Origin: Arthrobacter subterraneus
GTDB taxonomy: Bacteria > Actinomycetota > Actinomycetes > Actinomycetales > Micrococcaceae
Length of the DNA stretch: 64,000 bases
Direction: 5' to 3'
Assembly (NCBI RefSeq): GCF_900099735.1
Contig: NZ_FNDT01000013.1
Span: forward strand, 36,313 to 100,312
The translations under genes and the position numbers were made by a program. Shown here piece by piece: positions 8,561 through 15,759 of this stretch; the first letter of the stretch is position 1, and the number at the start of each line of letters is the position of its first letter. The notes under the pieces were generated by a model. The model was not told where the DNA came from, searched no databases, and saw only the letters and a program-made list of their open reading frames with translations.

Positions 8561-8579
8561 TTTCTACGGATAGTAGAAA
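8561..8579. promoter_or_regulatory. TTTCTAC/GTAGAAA inverted repeat, candidate operator
   Basis: TTTCTAC (8561-8567) and GTAGAAA (8573-8579) form perfect 7-base arms around a 5-base spacer, 20 to 38 bases upstream of the membrane-protein gene at 8541. The winged-helix regulator encoded at 7294-7656 in the same cluster is the nearest candidate to bind it. Confidence 0.5.
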
Positions 8580-8580
8580 C

Positions 8581-9171
8581 CTAGTTTACGGGTTTGGTAC
8601 GGGCGGCCGGACCGTGCGTGGCGACCGCATCATGGCGGTAACTGAGCGCCGCGAGCGCAAGTACGACGGCGGTGATCACCGCGCCGCCCCCGGCCACACC
8701 CAGCAGGGCGTGCGCTCCAAGATCCTGGAAGAGCGGCAACAGGACACCGGTCAACGCGGCTACGCTCCCGGTCAGGAGGAAGTCCCGCGCTGCGACATGC
8801 GCGCCGCGGTTGCGGGCCCAGACAAGCAGGTACACCACGCCCATCAGGACCAGCGCCAGCGCACCGGTCTGCGCGAACACACCGTCGGTATGGATCCACA
8901 GGTTCAGCAGCCCGACGATCGCCAGGAATACAGGCGCTGTGCGTGTCAGCCAGGCGGGCACTGCGTCCTGGCTGCGCAGGCTCTGCTCCGTGAGATGCAC
9001 CGCTGCAGCGAGTCCCAGAAAGTACAACCCGCCGGCGACAGACATCACATGGACCGAAGGCTCCGGCCAGAAGACGGTCAGCAACCCAAAACAGCCGGCC
9101 ACGGCGGCATGCAGGAAAAACGCGCGCCAGAGCCCGGGCAACGCAGGCGTTCCTGCCGCTTCGGCGCCCAT
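8581..9171 (-). CDS. Multi-pass membrane protein, function unknown
   Basis: A 196-residue protein with about six hydrophobic segments and short charged loops. I recognise no family; it resembles other uncharacterised actinobacterial membrane proteins of this size. I used the ATG at 9171, which has AAAGG at proper spacing. A longer frame from 9225 would run into the end of the MATE transporter gene and lacks a ribosome binding site. It lies 37 bases downstream of that MATE gene on the same strand, so the two may be cotranscribed. Confidence 0.6.
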   Translation of the reverse strand: MGAEAAGTPALPGLWRAFFLHAAVAGCFGLLTVFWPEPSVHVMSVAGGLYFLGLAAAVHLTEQSLRSQDAVPAWLTRTAPVFLAIVGLLNLWIHTDGVFAQTGALALVLMGVVYLLVWARNRGAHVAARDFLLTGSVAALTGVLLPLFQDLGAHALLGVAGGGAVITAVVLALAALSYRHDAVATHGPAARTKPVN

Positions 9172-9208
9172 GGTTTGCCTTTCTATTGGCCTGGTGGACG
9201 GTGCAAGT

Positions 9209-10600
9209 TTAGTCCGCTGCCACACCGGTCACCATCCAGCGATCATTCCGGACCCTCCAGCCGAGGGTCAGCCCGCGTGCCGCCATGTATCCGCCGCCGA
9301 ACGCCGCCCACAGCCAGACGATGCCCGCCAGCCCGGTCAGGCCGGCGGTGGACACCAGGACCAGCAGCGGAAGATAGAGAACAAGGTTGACGACGCCGGC
9401 AATCGCCAGATACCGCGCGTCGCCCGCGCCGATGAGAACGCCGTCGAGCACAAACACGTAACCGCAGACCGGCTGCGCGGCGGCGAGCACCCAGAGACCG
9501 GCGGTGAACGCGGCCTGCACCGCCTGATCCGAGGTGAAGATCCAGTCGAGGAACGGCGCGGCGGCCGCCAACAGGACGCCGGTGAGCACTCCGAAGGCTA
9601 CGCCCCAGCGGATCATGGTGCGGGTCAGCGCATGCGCGAGCGCCCGGTTTCCCGCCCCGAGCTCCTTGCCGATGAGGGCCTGCGCGGCGATGGCCAGCGC
9701 GTCCAGCGCAAAGGCGAGGAAGGTGAAGACGGTCATCACCAGCTGGTGGGCTGCGAGGGACACCGCCCCCTGCGAGGTCGCGACCAGTACCGTCGCGAGG
9801 ATCGCGAAGCGGAGGCTGGCGGTCCGCAGCATCAGCCAGGAGCCTACGCGCGCTGTTGCGCGGATTCCCCGCCAGGTGGGGCGGAGGGCCACCGCGTTGC
9901 TGCGTGAGGAACGGTAGATGATGGCCAGGTAGACAGCAGCCATTCCCCACTGCGCAATGCTGGTTCCCAGCGCGGACCCGGCCACCGAAAGGCCGGCGCC
10001 GTACACGAGCAGATAGTTGAGGACAATGTTGGCTCCGAAGCCGGCCGCCGCCACCACCAAGGGTGTGCGGGTGTCCTGCAGCCCCCGCAGCACGCCGGTT
10101 GCCGCGAGGACAACGAGCATGGCCGTGAGCCCCGGCATGGAGAACCGGAGGTAGTCAACGGCGAACTGATGTACCTGACCCTCCGCACCCATCCCGGCCG
10201 CCAGCGCCGGCGCGAAGATCCAGCCGGCCACCGACAGCACAACCCCGAGCAGCAGAGCCAGCCCCACGCCGTCGCGCCCCGCTGCCAGCGCATCCTGCAG
10301 GCGCCCGGCGCCGAGGAAGCGGGCAACCGCCGGCGTAGTGGAATAGGCAAGGAAAACCATCAGTCCGACGGCGGTCTGAAGCACCGTGGATGCCAGGCCC
10401 AGGCCGGCGAGTTCATTGACGCCGAGATGGCCGACAATTGCCGAATCCGCCAGGAGGAACAGCGGCTCGGCGATCAGCGCGCCGAAGGCCGGCACGGCAA
10501 GCCGGAGAATGGAGCGCCCGAGCTGCCGCCGGTCAGGAACGGTGGTGGTCACGGGACCCAGCTTAGACGCCGCCGCTGACGATCCGGAGGCGCTGTCCAT
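9209..10600 (-). CDS. MATE family efflux transporter
   Basis: A 463-residue protein with about twelve hydrophobic helices in two six-helix bundles. It shows MATE features: ILRLAVPAFGALIAEPLFLLAD at the N-terminus, DTRTPL after helix 4, and GKELGAGN at the start of the second half. It belongs to the DinF-like branch common in Actinobacteria, which exports organic cations or drugs by Na+ or H+ exchange. The substrate is not predictable. The start is uncertain: ATG at 10600 has a weak site, and GTG at 10552 (VTTTVPDRRQ) is a plausible alternative. Confidence 0.88.
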   Translation of the reverse strand: MDSASGSSAAASKLGPVTTTVPDRRQLGRSILRLAVPAFGALIAEPLFLLADSAIVGHLGVNELAGLGLASTVLQTAVGLMVFLAYSTTPAVARFLGAGRLQDALAAGRDGVGLALLLGVVLSVAGWIFAPALAAGMGAEGQVHQFAVDYLRFSMPGLTAMLVVLAATGVLRGLQDTRTPLVVAAAGFGANIVLNYLLVYGAGLSVAGSALGTSIAQWGMAAVYLAIIYRSSRSNAVALRPTWRGIRATARVGSWLMLRTASLRFAILATVLVATSQGAVSLAAHQLVMTVFTFLAFALDALAIAAQALIGKELGAGNRALAHALTRTMIRWGVAFGVLTGVLLAAAAPFLDWIFTSDQAVQAAFTAGLWVLAAAQPVCGYVFVLDGVLIGAGDARYLAIAGVVNLVLYLPLLVLVSTAGLTGLAGIVWLWAAFGGGYMAARGLTLGWRVRNDRWMVTGVAAD

Positions 10601-10650
10601 CCCAACGAATTGCTAGGCTTGATACTCGCTTTCGCTACAGAGGGACGTCC

Positions 10651-10896
10651 ATGAAAACTGAGGTAAAGCATTTCATCGCCGGCGGTATCCTGATGTTCCT
10701 CAGCACCCTCTTCATCCCGCAGGGGATCTCCGATTTCGCGGGTGCAGCAGCACGCGGTGCGGCCGTCCCTCCTGGCTCCGGTGTACTGCTCGCCATCGGT
10801 GCTGTGCTGATTTTGGCAGCCATCGCTCTCTTCGCGCGGGGCCAGGTGTTGCGCCACCGTGCCCGGGTTCGCGGTGCAGGGCAACGCGAGGACTGA
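10651..10896 (+). CDS. Small two-helix membrane protein, function unknown
   Basis: An 81-residue protein with two hydrophobic segments (about residues 8-28 and 44-63) and a basic C-terminus (RGQVLRHRARVRG). GAGGGA lies just upstream of the ATG. It is divergent from the MATE gene and converges on a TetR regulator gene 4 bases away. I recognise no family and the function is unknown. Confidence 0.6.
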   Translation: MKTEVKHFIAGGILMFLSTLFIPQGISDFAGAAARGAAVPPGSGVLLAIGAVLILAAIALFARGQVLRHRARVRGAGQRED

Positions 10897-10900
10897 AAAG

Positions 10901-11530
10901 TCACAGTCCCTTCTCGACCATCTCCAGCAGCCGCCCGGCCGCAAAGGCCCGCTGCTGACTGTCCAGGCTCCGCAGCGGTCCGTCGATCTCCAGCATCGCC
11001 AGCCCATGCACCGACGACCACGCGAGAAACTCCGCTCCCGGACGCCGCTCCGCGGGAAGGACACCGGACTCAACCAGCCCGTCCAATGCCGCAGACAACA
11101 GCTGGAACGGAGTCAGGCCGCTCTGGCCTGCGGATTCGGCGGTGGCCGCATCACGAAGATCCGTATGTCCCACGAACGCGGTGCGGAACAGGCCTGGCTG
11201 GGTCTGCGCGAAGCGCAGGTAACCGGCGCCGACCGCGCGCAGGCGCGCCCTGGCAACCGAGCCGGCGTCGTCATGGGGAGGAATGGCTGCCTGCTCTGCC
11301 TCGATTGAACGGGCCAGCTCGGCCTGCGCCGCCAGCGACACCGCGTGCAGCAGCGCCTTCTTGTCCTCGAAGTGCCGGTAGGCGGCGTTCGGTGTCACGC
11401 CGGCCCGGCGGGTGACTTCGCGAAGCACGACGGCGGAGGGACCGCCTTCGCGGGCAAGGTCGGTTCCAGCGGACACGAGGGCCCGCCGGAGGTCGCCGTG
11501 GCGGTAGGTGCTGCGCTTGCGGTGCGCCAC
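10901..11530 (-). CDS. TetR/AcrR family regulator
   Basis: A 209-residue protein with an N-terminal TetR DNA-binding domain (about residues 14-62; helix-turn-helix LREVTRRAGVTPNAAYRHF) and a helical ligand domain with the FLAWSSVHGLAMLEIDG pattern seen in the WHG group of TetR proteins. Its start codon is 25 bases from the palindromic site at 11556-11573, so autorepression is very likely. A near-copy of that site lies between the divergent genes at 12487 and 12655, which makes those genes its probable targets. Confidence 0.88.
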   Translation of the reverse strand: MAHRKRSTYRHGDLRRALVSAGTDLAREGGPSAVVLREVTRRAGVTPNAAYRHFEDKKALLHAVSLAAQAELARSIEAEQAAIPPHDDAGSVARARLRAVGAGYLRFAQTQPGLFRTAFVGHTDLRDAATAESAGQSGLTPFQLLSAALDGLVESGVLPAERRPGAEFLAWSSVHGLAMLEIDGPLRSLDSQQRAFAAGRLLEMVEKGL

Positions 11531-11555
11531 CAGAGCCTCCTTACCGACCAGACTT

Positions 11556-11573
11556 ATGTGAACACTGTAAACA
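11556..11573. promoter_or_regulatory. Candidate TetR operator, copy 1
   Basis: On the minus strand this reads TGTTTACAGTGTTCACAT, built of TGTnnACA half-sites. It lies just upstream of the TetR gene start at 11530. It matches the site at 12571-12588 in 16 of 18 positions. Two such long matches in one locus, each in a promoter region, argue for a shared regulator. Confidence 0.7.
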
Positions 11574-11608
11574 AGTGTGCCACCGGTGCCTCTGTGGCCC
11601 TACGGAAT

Positions 11609-12487
11609 TCAGCGCAGCGAGGCCAGCTCACCTTCAAGGTTCTGTTGAGCGGTGGCCGCCCACAGACTCCTGCCCTCGGCTGTGCGGTAGAGCGGGTCCA
11701 GGTTCAGCAAGCGCTCGACGACGGCGGACCTGCCCCGGGCGAAGTCGGCGTCCGATACGTGGGCGTACTCCTCCCGCACAGCCGCAACGTACCGCCGGTA
11801 CGCACCGGGCGGGCGGCCCAGTACGGCCAGGTCCGCGTCGCACAGCAACTCCCCCGCCCGGTCACCCCGGCCGGGGGTATGCGATGCGGTCAGCAGCACC
11901 AGGCGCCGGACTTCAGCTGGGTGGTCAAGAAAGGGCGTGAGCGCGGATTCGGCGAGTGCAGCCGAGGCTTCCTCGTCCTCGCCGGCCCGGCCGGCATAGA
12001 CCGCATCGTGGAACCAGGCGGCGAGGCTGACGTACTGGCAGGTTCCGGCGTCGTCATTTTCAGTGAACAGGAGGTCCAGCGCCTCCAGCACCTCCAGCAG
12101 GTGTTCTGCGGTGTGATAGCGGCGGTGCGGCTCGGACCACCGGTCGAGCAGGTCGCGGCCGAGCCCGGGGGCGTGGGGGAGAGTATTTTTCCAGCGCTGC
12201 AGCAGGGACTTCCGGATTCGCTCCGGCCTCCGCTTCGCGGGTACCCGCAGCCCGCTGGCGATGAGCAGGCGGACGAGCGTGCCGCAGTCGACCTCCCGGG
12301 CTCCTAGCCGGACCAGCTCGTGGTACCGCCGCGCGGGAACGTCGTAGTGGTCAACGTCGAACGCGCGTTCGGTGATGCCGGCCCCGGCCGCGAAGGCATG
12401 GAGCTCGGTCAGGGAGGTGTCCGAAATCAGGTGGGAGAAGACCGTGCCATGCGCGGGCCAGAGCGGCGGGTCGATGTACACGGCCAT
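11609..12487 (-). CDS. DUF4031 plus HD-type hydrolase fusion protein
   Basis: A 292-residue two-domain protein. Residues 1-90 match DUF4031 (starts MAVYIDPPLWPAHG, with FDVDHYDVP and DCGTLVRLLIASGL). Residues 95-290 match the small predicted metal-dependent HD phosphohydrolases (HRRYHTAEHLLEVL at 121-134, WFHDAVY at 158-164). I chose the ATG at 12487 because DUF4031 begins there; an upstream frame from 12733 would cover the operator at 12571 and shows no domain. The substrate is unknown; HD relatives act on phosphoesters. It is divergent from the BNR gene and probably controlled by the adjacent TetR protein. Confidence 0.75.
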   Translation of the reverse strand: MAVYIDPPLWPAHGTVFSHLISDTSLTELHAFAAGAGITERAFDVDHYDVPARRYHELVRLGAREVDCGTLVRLLIASGLRVPAKRRPERIRKSLLQRWKNTLPHAPGLGRDLLDRWSEPHRRYHTAEHLLEVLEALDLLFTENDDAGTCQYVSLAAWFHDAVYAGRAGEDEEASAALAESALTPFLDHPAEVRRLVLLTASHTPGRGDRAGELLCDADLAVLGRPPGAYRRYVAAVREEYAHVSDADFARGRSAVVERLLNLDPLYRTAEGRSLWAATAQQNLEGELASLR

Positions 12488-12570
12488 GAAAGCAAGCGTA
12501 CTGGCCCGGCGTTTCCCGCCTGGAAAGGCCTTCCACAAAACCCCTGTACAGCCTCCGGCCGCTGTGCCAT

Positions 12571-12588
12571 TGTTTACAGTGTCTACAT
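12571..12588. promoter_or_regulatory. Candidate TetR operator, copy 2
   Basis: TGTTTACAGTGTCTACAT lies between the divergent DUF4031-HD gene (start 12487) and BNR gene (start 12655). It differs from the site at 11556-11573 only in two central bases of the second half-site. It could control both genes. Confidence 0.68.
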
Positions 12589-12654
12589 GCGGTGCGCCTG
12601 ATGTTGGTGTGTCCAGGGCGGCCCGCGTATTCCGCTTCGAAGAATCGAGCACCC

Positions 12655-13764
12655 ATGGAAACCACCCTCCTCGCCATTGGAACCAAGAAGGGCCTGTGGC
12701 TCGCAACCAGCACGGACCGGCACAACTGGTCACTGTCGCAGCCCCACCACCTCATGACGGAGATCCCGAGCGTGGGGATCGATACCCGCGGCGGGCGGAC
12801 CCGCATCCTCGTGGGCATGATGGATTGGCACTGGGGCCCCACCGTCGTCTACTCCGACGATCTGGGCGCCACCTGGTCCGAACCCGAGCAGGGCGCCATC
12901 AAGTTCGCGGAATCCGACGAGACCGCACTGGGCAGGATCTGGCAGCTGCAGCCGGATTCCGAGGAACGCCCGGGAGTGGTGTGGGCGGGCTGTGAGCCGA
13001 TCTCGGTCTGGAAATCGACCGACGGCGGCGAGCACTTCGAACTCAACCGCGGCCTGTGGGATCACCCGCACCGCTCCGAGTGGGGCGCAGGCTTCGGCGG
13101 GGCAGCTGCGCACAGCGTGCTTCCCAGCCCTGCCGATGACACCGTCCACGTTGCCATGAGCACCGGCGGCGTCTACCGCTCCACGGATGGCGGGCAATCC
13201 TGGGAGCCAAGGAACAAGGGAATCTCCGCCTATTTCATGCCGGACCCGAACCCCGAGTTTGGCCAGTGCGTCCACAAGATCGCCCGCGACTCCGTGAACC
13301 CCCAGCGCCTCTACGCGCAGAACCACCACGGCGTCTACCGGTCCGATGACGGCGCCGAGACCTGGGAATCAATCGCCGACGGGTTGCCGGCGGACTTTGG
13401 TTTTGTGATGCTCTCGCATCCCCGCCGCAGCGGAACCGCCTGGGTTGTCCCCCTGAAGGCGGACGGCGAGCGGATCCCGCCGGATGCCCGGCTGGCAGTC
13501 CACCGCACCGACGACGCCGGTGCCACCTGGACACGGCTGGACAAGGGACTGCCGCCCACCGAATACAACGCCGTACTGCGCGATGCCGCCGGTGTGGACA
13601 CCGCTGATCCGGTGGGCGTCTATTTCGGGACCCGGGGTGGTTCCGTCTATGCCAGCGCCGACGAGGGTGAAAACTTCACTGAAGTGGCATCGCACCTTCC
13701 GGACGTGCTCTGCGTGCGTGCCGCCGTCGTCGTCGGTACTGCAGCGCCCGTTGCCTCGCCATGA
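12655..13764 (+). CDS. BNR/Asp-box beta-propeller protein (sialidase-like fold)
   Basis: A 369-residue protein with repeated Asp-box motifs (S/T-x-D-x-G-x-x-W/F): SDDLGATW (67-74), STDGGEHF (121-128), then STDGGQSW, SDDGAETW, TDDAGATW and SADEGENF. These mark a six- or seven-bladed propeller as in sialidases and VPS10-type proteins. There is no signal peptide, so it is probably cytosolic, and the sialidase catalytic residues are not evident; a true sialidase is unlikely. I chose the ATG at 12655 (METTLLAIGTKKG). Its stop overlaps the start of the MoaD-like gene by 4 bases, which suggests the two products act together. Confidence 0.75.
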   Translation: METTLLAIGTKKGLWLATSTDRHNWSLSQPHHLMTEIPSVGIDTRGGRTRILVGMMDWHWGPTVVYSDDLGATWSEPEQGAIKFAESDETALGRIWQLQPDSEERPGVVWAGCEPISVWKSTDGGEHFELNRGLWDHPHRSEWGAGFGGAAAHSVLPSPADDTVHVAMSTGGVYRSTDGGQSWEPRNKGISAYFMPDPNPEFGQCVHKIARDSVNPQRLYAQNHHGVYRSDDGAETWESIADGLPADFGFVMLSHPRRSGTAWVVPLKADGERIPPDARLAVHRTDDAGATWTRLDKGLPPTEYNAVLRDAAGVDTADPVGVYFGTRGGSVYASADEGENFTEVASHLPDVLCVRAAVVVGTAAPVASP

Positions 13765-14048
13765 GTCCCGTCACCGTTCTCATTCCGACCCTGCTGCGGC
13801 CGCTGGTCGGGGACCGCTCCGCCGTAGAGGTTCCGCTGGAAGCTCCCGCGCCGGTCTCCGCGGTCCTGGATACGGTGGCGGACGGGCGGCCCATCTTCGC
13901 GCGCCGGATCCGGGACGAGACCGGGGCACTGCGACGCTACGTGAATGTCTATGTGGACGGTGAGGACGTGCGCCGGGCGGACGGCCTTGCCACGCCGGTA
14001 TCGCCGGGCTCCGAGGTGATGATCATTCAGTCCGTAGCGGGCGGCTGA
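13761..14048 (+). CDS. MoaD/ThiS-like ubiquitin-fold sulfur carrier
   Basis: A 95-residue beta-grasp protein that starts with a strand (VTVLIPTLLRPLVG) and ends in SVAGG. The C-terminal Gly-Gly is the tail that is adenylated and thiocarboxylated in MoaD, ThiS and related carriers. It is translationally coupled (ATGA) to the BNR propeller gene. No MoeB-like activator or MoaE gene is adjacent, so a standard molybdopterin role is not supported by context. The pathway it serves is unknown. Its 3' end overlaps the opposing CHAD gene by 22 bases. Confidence 0.8.
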   Translation: MSPVTVLIPTLLRPLVGDRSAVEVPLEAPAPVSAVLDTVADGRPIFARRIRDETGALRRYVNVYVDGEDVRRADGLATPVSPGSEVMIIQSVAGG

Positions 14049-15151
14049 TTTCCCCGCAACCGGTGCGGAAGCTCCTCGATCAGCTGTTCACACCGTCCAA
14101 TGCCCTCGTTGACCCGGACGGTTTCCGCGCCGAGCAGGAGCCCGATGGAGTAGCCGTGCGCGGTGCCCGAGAGGTCCTGGGCGGCGCGGGCCAGCCATGT
14201 ACGCAGGACGACGGCGTCCATGACCTCCCCGAGCTCCTGTTGGTATCGCTTGGCCTCCGCGGCGGCCCTGCGACGCTTCTTACCCGGGCGCACACCGGCT
14301 GCCTTCAGCGCCGAACGCACATAGCGCACCTGTTTGACGGCCTTGCGCACCTCGTGGGCATGCTCGAGGATCGCTTCTCCCCTGTCCCGGTTATCGGCGC
14401 CGGCGGTCGAGGCGGCCTCGGTTGAGGCGACCCCGGTTGGAGCGTCAACGGTCGGGGCATGCTCTTTTGGAACGTCGGCGGTCGGGGCGTCGACGGCGAC
14501 GCGTGCGGCCTTGCGGAGGCTGCGCTTGACCGTTCGATTGGCAAGCCAGCGGGAAGACTTGCCCTCTACCTTTTCGGTGAAGGGCGGCTGCCGGGCAAAG
14601 GCCTGGACATCCGTGACCAGCTTCAGGTGTTCCTTCGTCTTCAGGTGTTGCTTTGCACGGGCGGCCGCGGTGGTCGCCTCGTCATCCGCCCTGCGTTGCA
14701 GCAGTTCCACGGTTTCACCGTCAATGGGCTGCCCGAGCGTTTCGACCCGGGCAGGCAGCAGCTCGGCGGTGATCTCTGCGTCGCGCGCTGCACCGAGCAC
14801 CCGCGCCAGGTTCCTGAGCCGAAGGGCCAACTCATCGGCACGGCCGGAATCGAGAAGGGGCGACGCCGCCTTCAGGGCTGCCCGCAGCGACCGGCAGGTG
14901 ACCCGCAGCTGGTGCACCGCGTCGGGACGCGTCCGCCGGACTGCCTGGTCCCAGGACACAAACTGTTCTGAAAGGTTCGTGAGAACGGCGGTGAGCGCAG
15001 CGGCGGCGTCCTCACGTTCGTTCTTCCCGCCGTCGTCGTCGGTTTTGCTTGGTGCGTCAGGATGCTGCGGGCTCACGGGAACCATCATTCCTGACCTTGC
15101 CCGTGTCCACCACAGGAATTCGCGCCGCACCTCACGGGGCGTTTCCTCCAT
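14027..15151 (-). CDS. CHAD domain protein with low-complexity insert
   Basis: A 374-residue protein carrying the CHAD domain, a helical fold with conserved His and basic residues that binds polyphosphate. AVHQLRVTCRSLRAALKA (about 77-94) and HEVRKAVKQVRYVRSAL (second half) are the matching helix pairs. Between them lies a Pro/Thr/Ala/Asp-rich stretch of about 35 residues with repeated DAPT-like units, probably a flexible loop. No CYTH domain is fused or adjacent. The start is uncertain: internal ATGs near residues 21-22 are alternatives. It converges on the MoaD-like gene with a 22-base overlap. Confidence 0.8.
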   Translation of the reverse strand: MEETPREVRREFLWWTRARSGMMVPVSPQHPDAPSKTDDDGGKNEREDAAAALTAVLTNLSEQFVSWDQAVRRTRPDAVHQLRVTCRSLRAALKAASPLLDSGRADELALRLRNLARVLGAARDAEITAELLPARVETLGQPIDGETVELLQRRADDEATTAAARAKQHLKTKEHLKLVTDVQAFARQPPFTEKVEGKSSRWLANRTVKRSLRKAARVAVDAPTADVPKEHAPTVDAPTGVASTEAASTAGADNRDRGEAILEHAHEVRKAVKQVRYVRSALKAAGVRPGKKRRRAAAEAKRYQQELGEVMDAVVLRTWLARAAQDLSGTAHGYSIGLLLGAETVRVNEGIGRCEQLIEELPHRLRGNQPPATD

Positions 15152-15174
15152 GCTCGGCGGAGTAGCGTGGCTTC

Positions 15175-15744
15175 ATGCCCGAGTTCCGGTATGACGTTGA
15201 GATCCTGCACCTGCTCGTGTCCCCGCAGCACGCCTATTTCGGCCGGGCACGGGATGGAGCAGCGGAAGTAGCGACAGTGGATGCCGCAGAGGCTGAGGTG
15301 GTTGCGGGTAAGGGGATTGTCGGGGACAGGTTCTTCGGGAAAGCGGCCCACATGGACGCTGCCGTGACGGTGTTCTCCGTGGAGGCCTTGGAGGCGATAG
15401 CCGCCGAGCTTGGCGCCGCCGCTTTCGATCCAATGCTGACCCGGCGCAATGTCATCCTCCGGGGTGCCCACCTGCCGCCGCTCGTCGGTGAGGAGTTCAC
15501 GGTTGAATCCGGCGACGGCCGGGTGACTCTGAAGGGCGGGCGGGCGGCGCATCCGTGCGCGTGGATGGACCGGATGCTCGCTCCCGGAGCGCATGCGGCC
15601 ATGCGCGGCCGAGGTGGGGTGCGGTGTCAGGCGCTGACGTCCGGGGTTCTGCACCGGGGTCCTGGTGTGTTGGTGAGCCCGGTGGAGCTTGACCCGGTGC
15701 GGGCGGGCGAGCCGCATCGGCTGAAACCCGACCGGCTGCCCTGA
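15175..15744 (+). CDS. MOSC domain protein
   Basis: A 189-residue protein with the MOSC beta-strand fold: GIVGDRFFGKAAHMDAAVTVFS early, then the Cys-containing HPCAWMDRMLAPGA (about 125-138) and CQALTSGVLHRGP. The MOSC Cys is thought to bind sulfur in sulfide- or molybdenum-cofactor-linked chemistry. It stands alone, divergent from the CHAD gene and converging on dnaB. A sulfur-handling link to the nearby MoaD-like carrier is possible but speculative. Confidence 0.8.
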   Translation: MPEFRYDVEILHLLVSPQHAYFGRARDGAAEVATVDAAEAEVVAGKGIVGDRFFGKAAHMDAAVTVFSVEALEAIAAELGAAAFDPMLTRRNVILRGAHLPPLVGEEFTVESGDGRVTLKGGRAAHPCAWMDRMLAPGAHAAMRGRGGVRCQALTSGVLHRGPGVLVSPVELDPVRAGEPHRLKPDRLP

Positions 15745-15759
15745 CCGGTTGCCCGGCTG

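Noticed and set aside
7666..9390. 574-codon open frame on the plus strand
   Set aside because: It spans several well-supported minus-strand genes (DUF1761 and two membrane proteins) and its product is Gly/Arg/His-rich low complexity, as expected of an antisense shadow.
12655..13764. True exo-alpha-sialidase
   Set aside because: The Asp boxes show the propeller fold, but no signal peptide and no clear Arg triad or Tyr/Glu catalytic set were seen.
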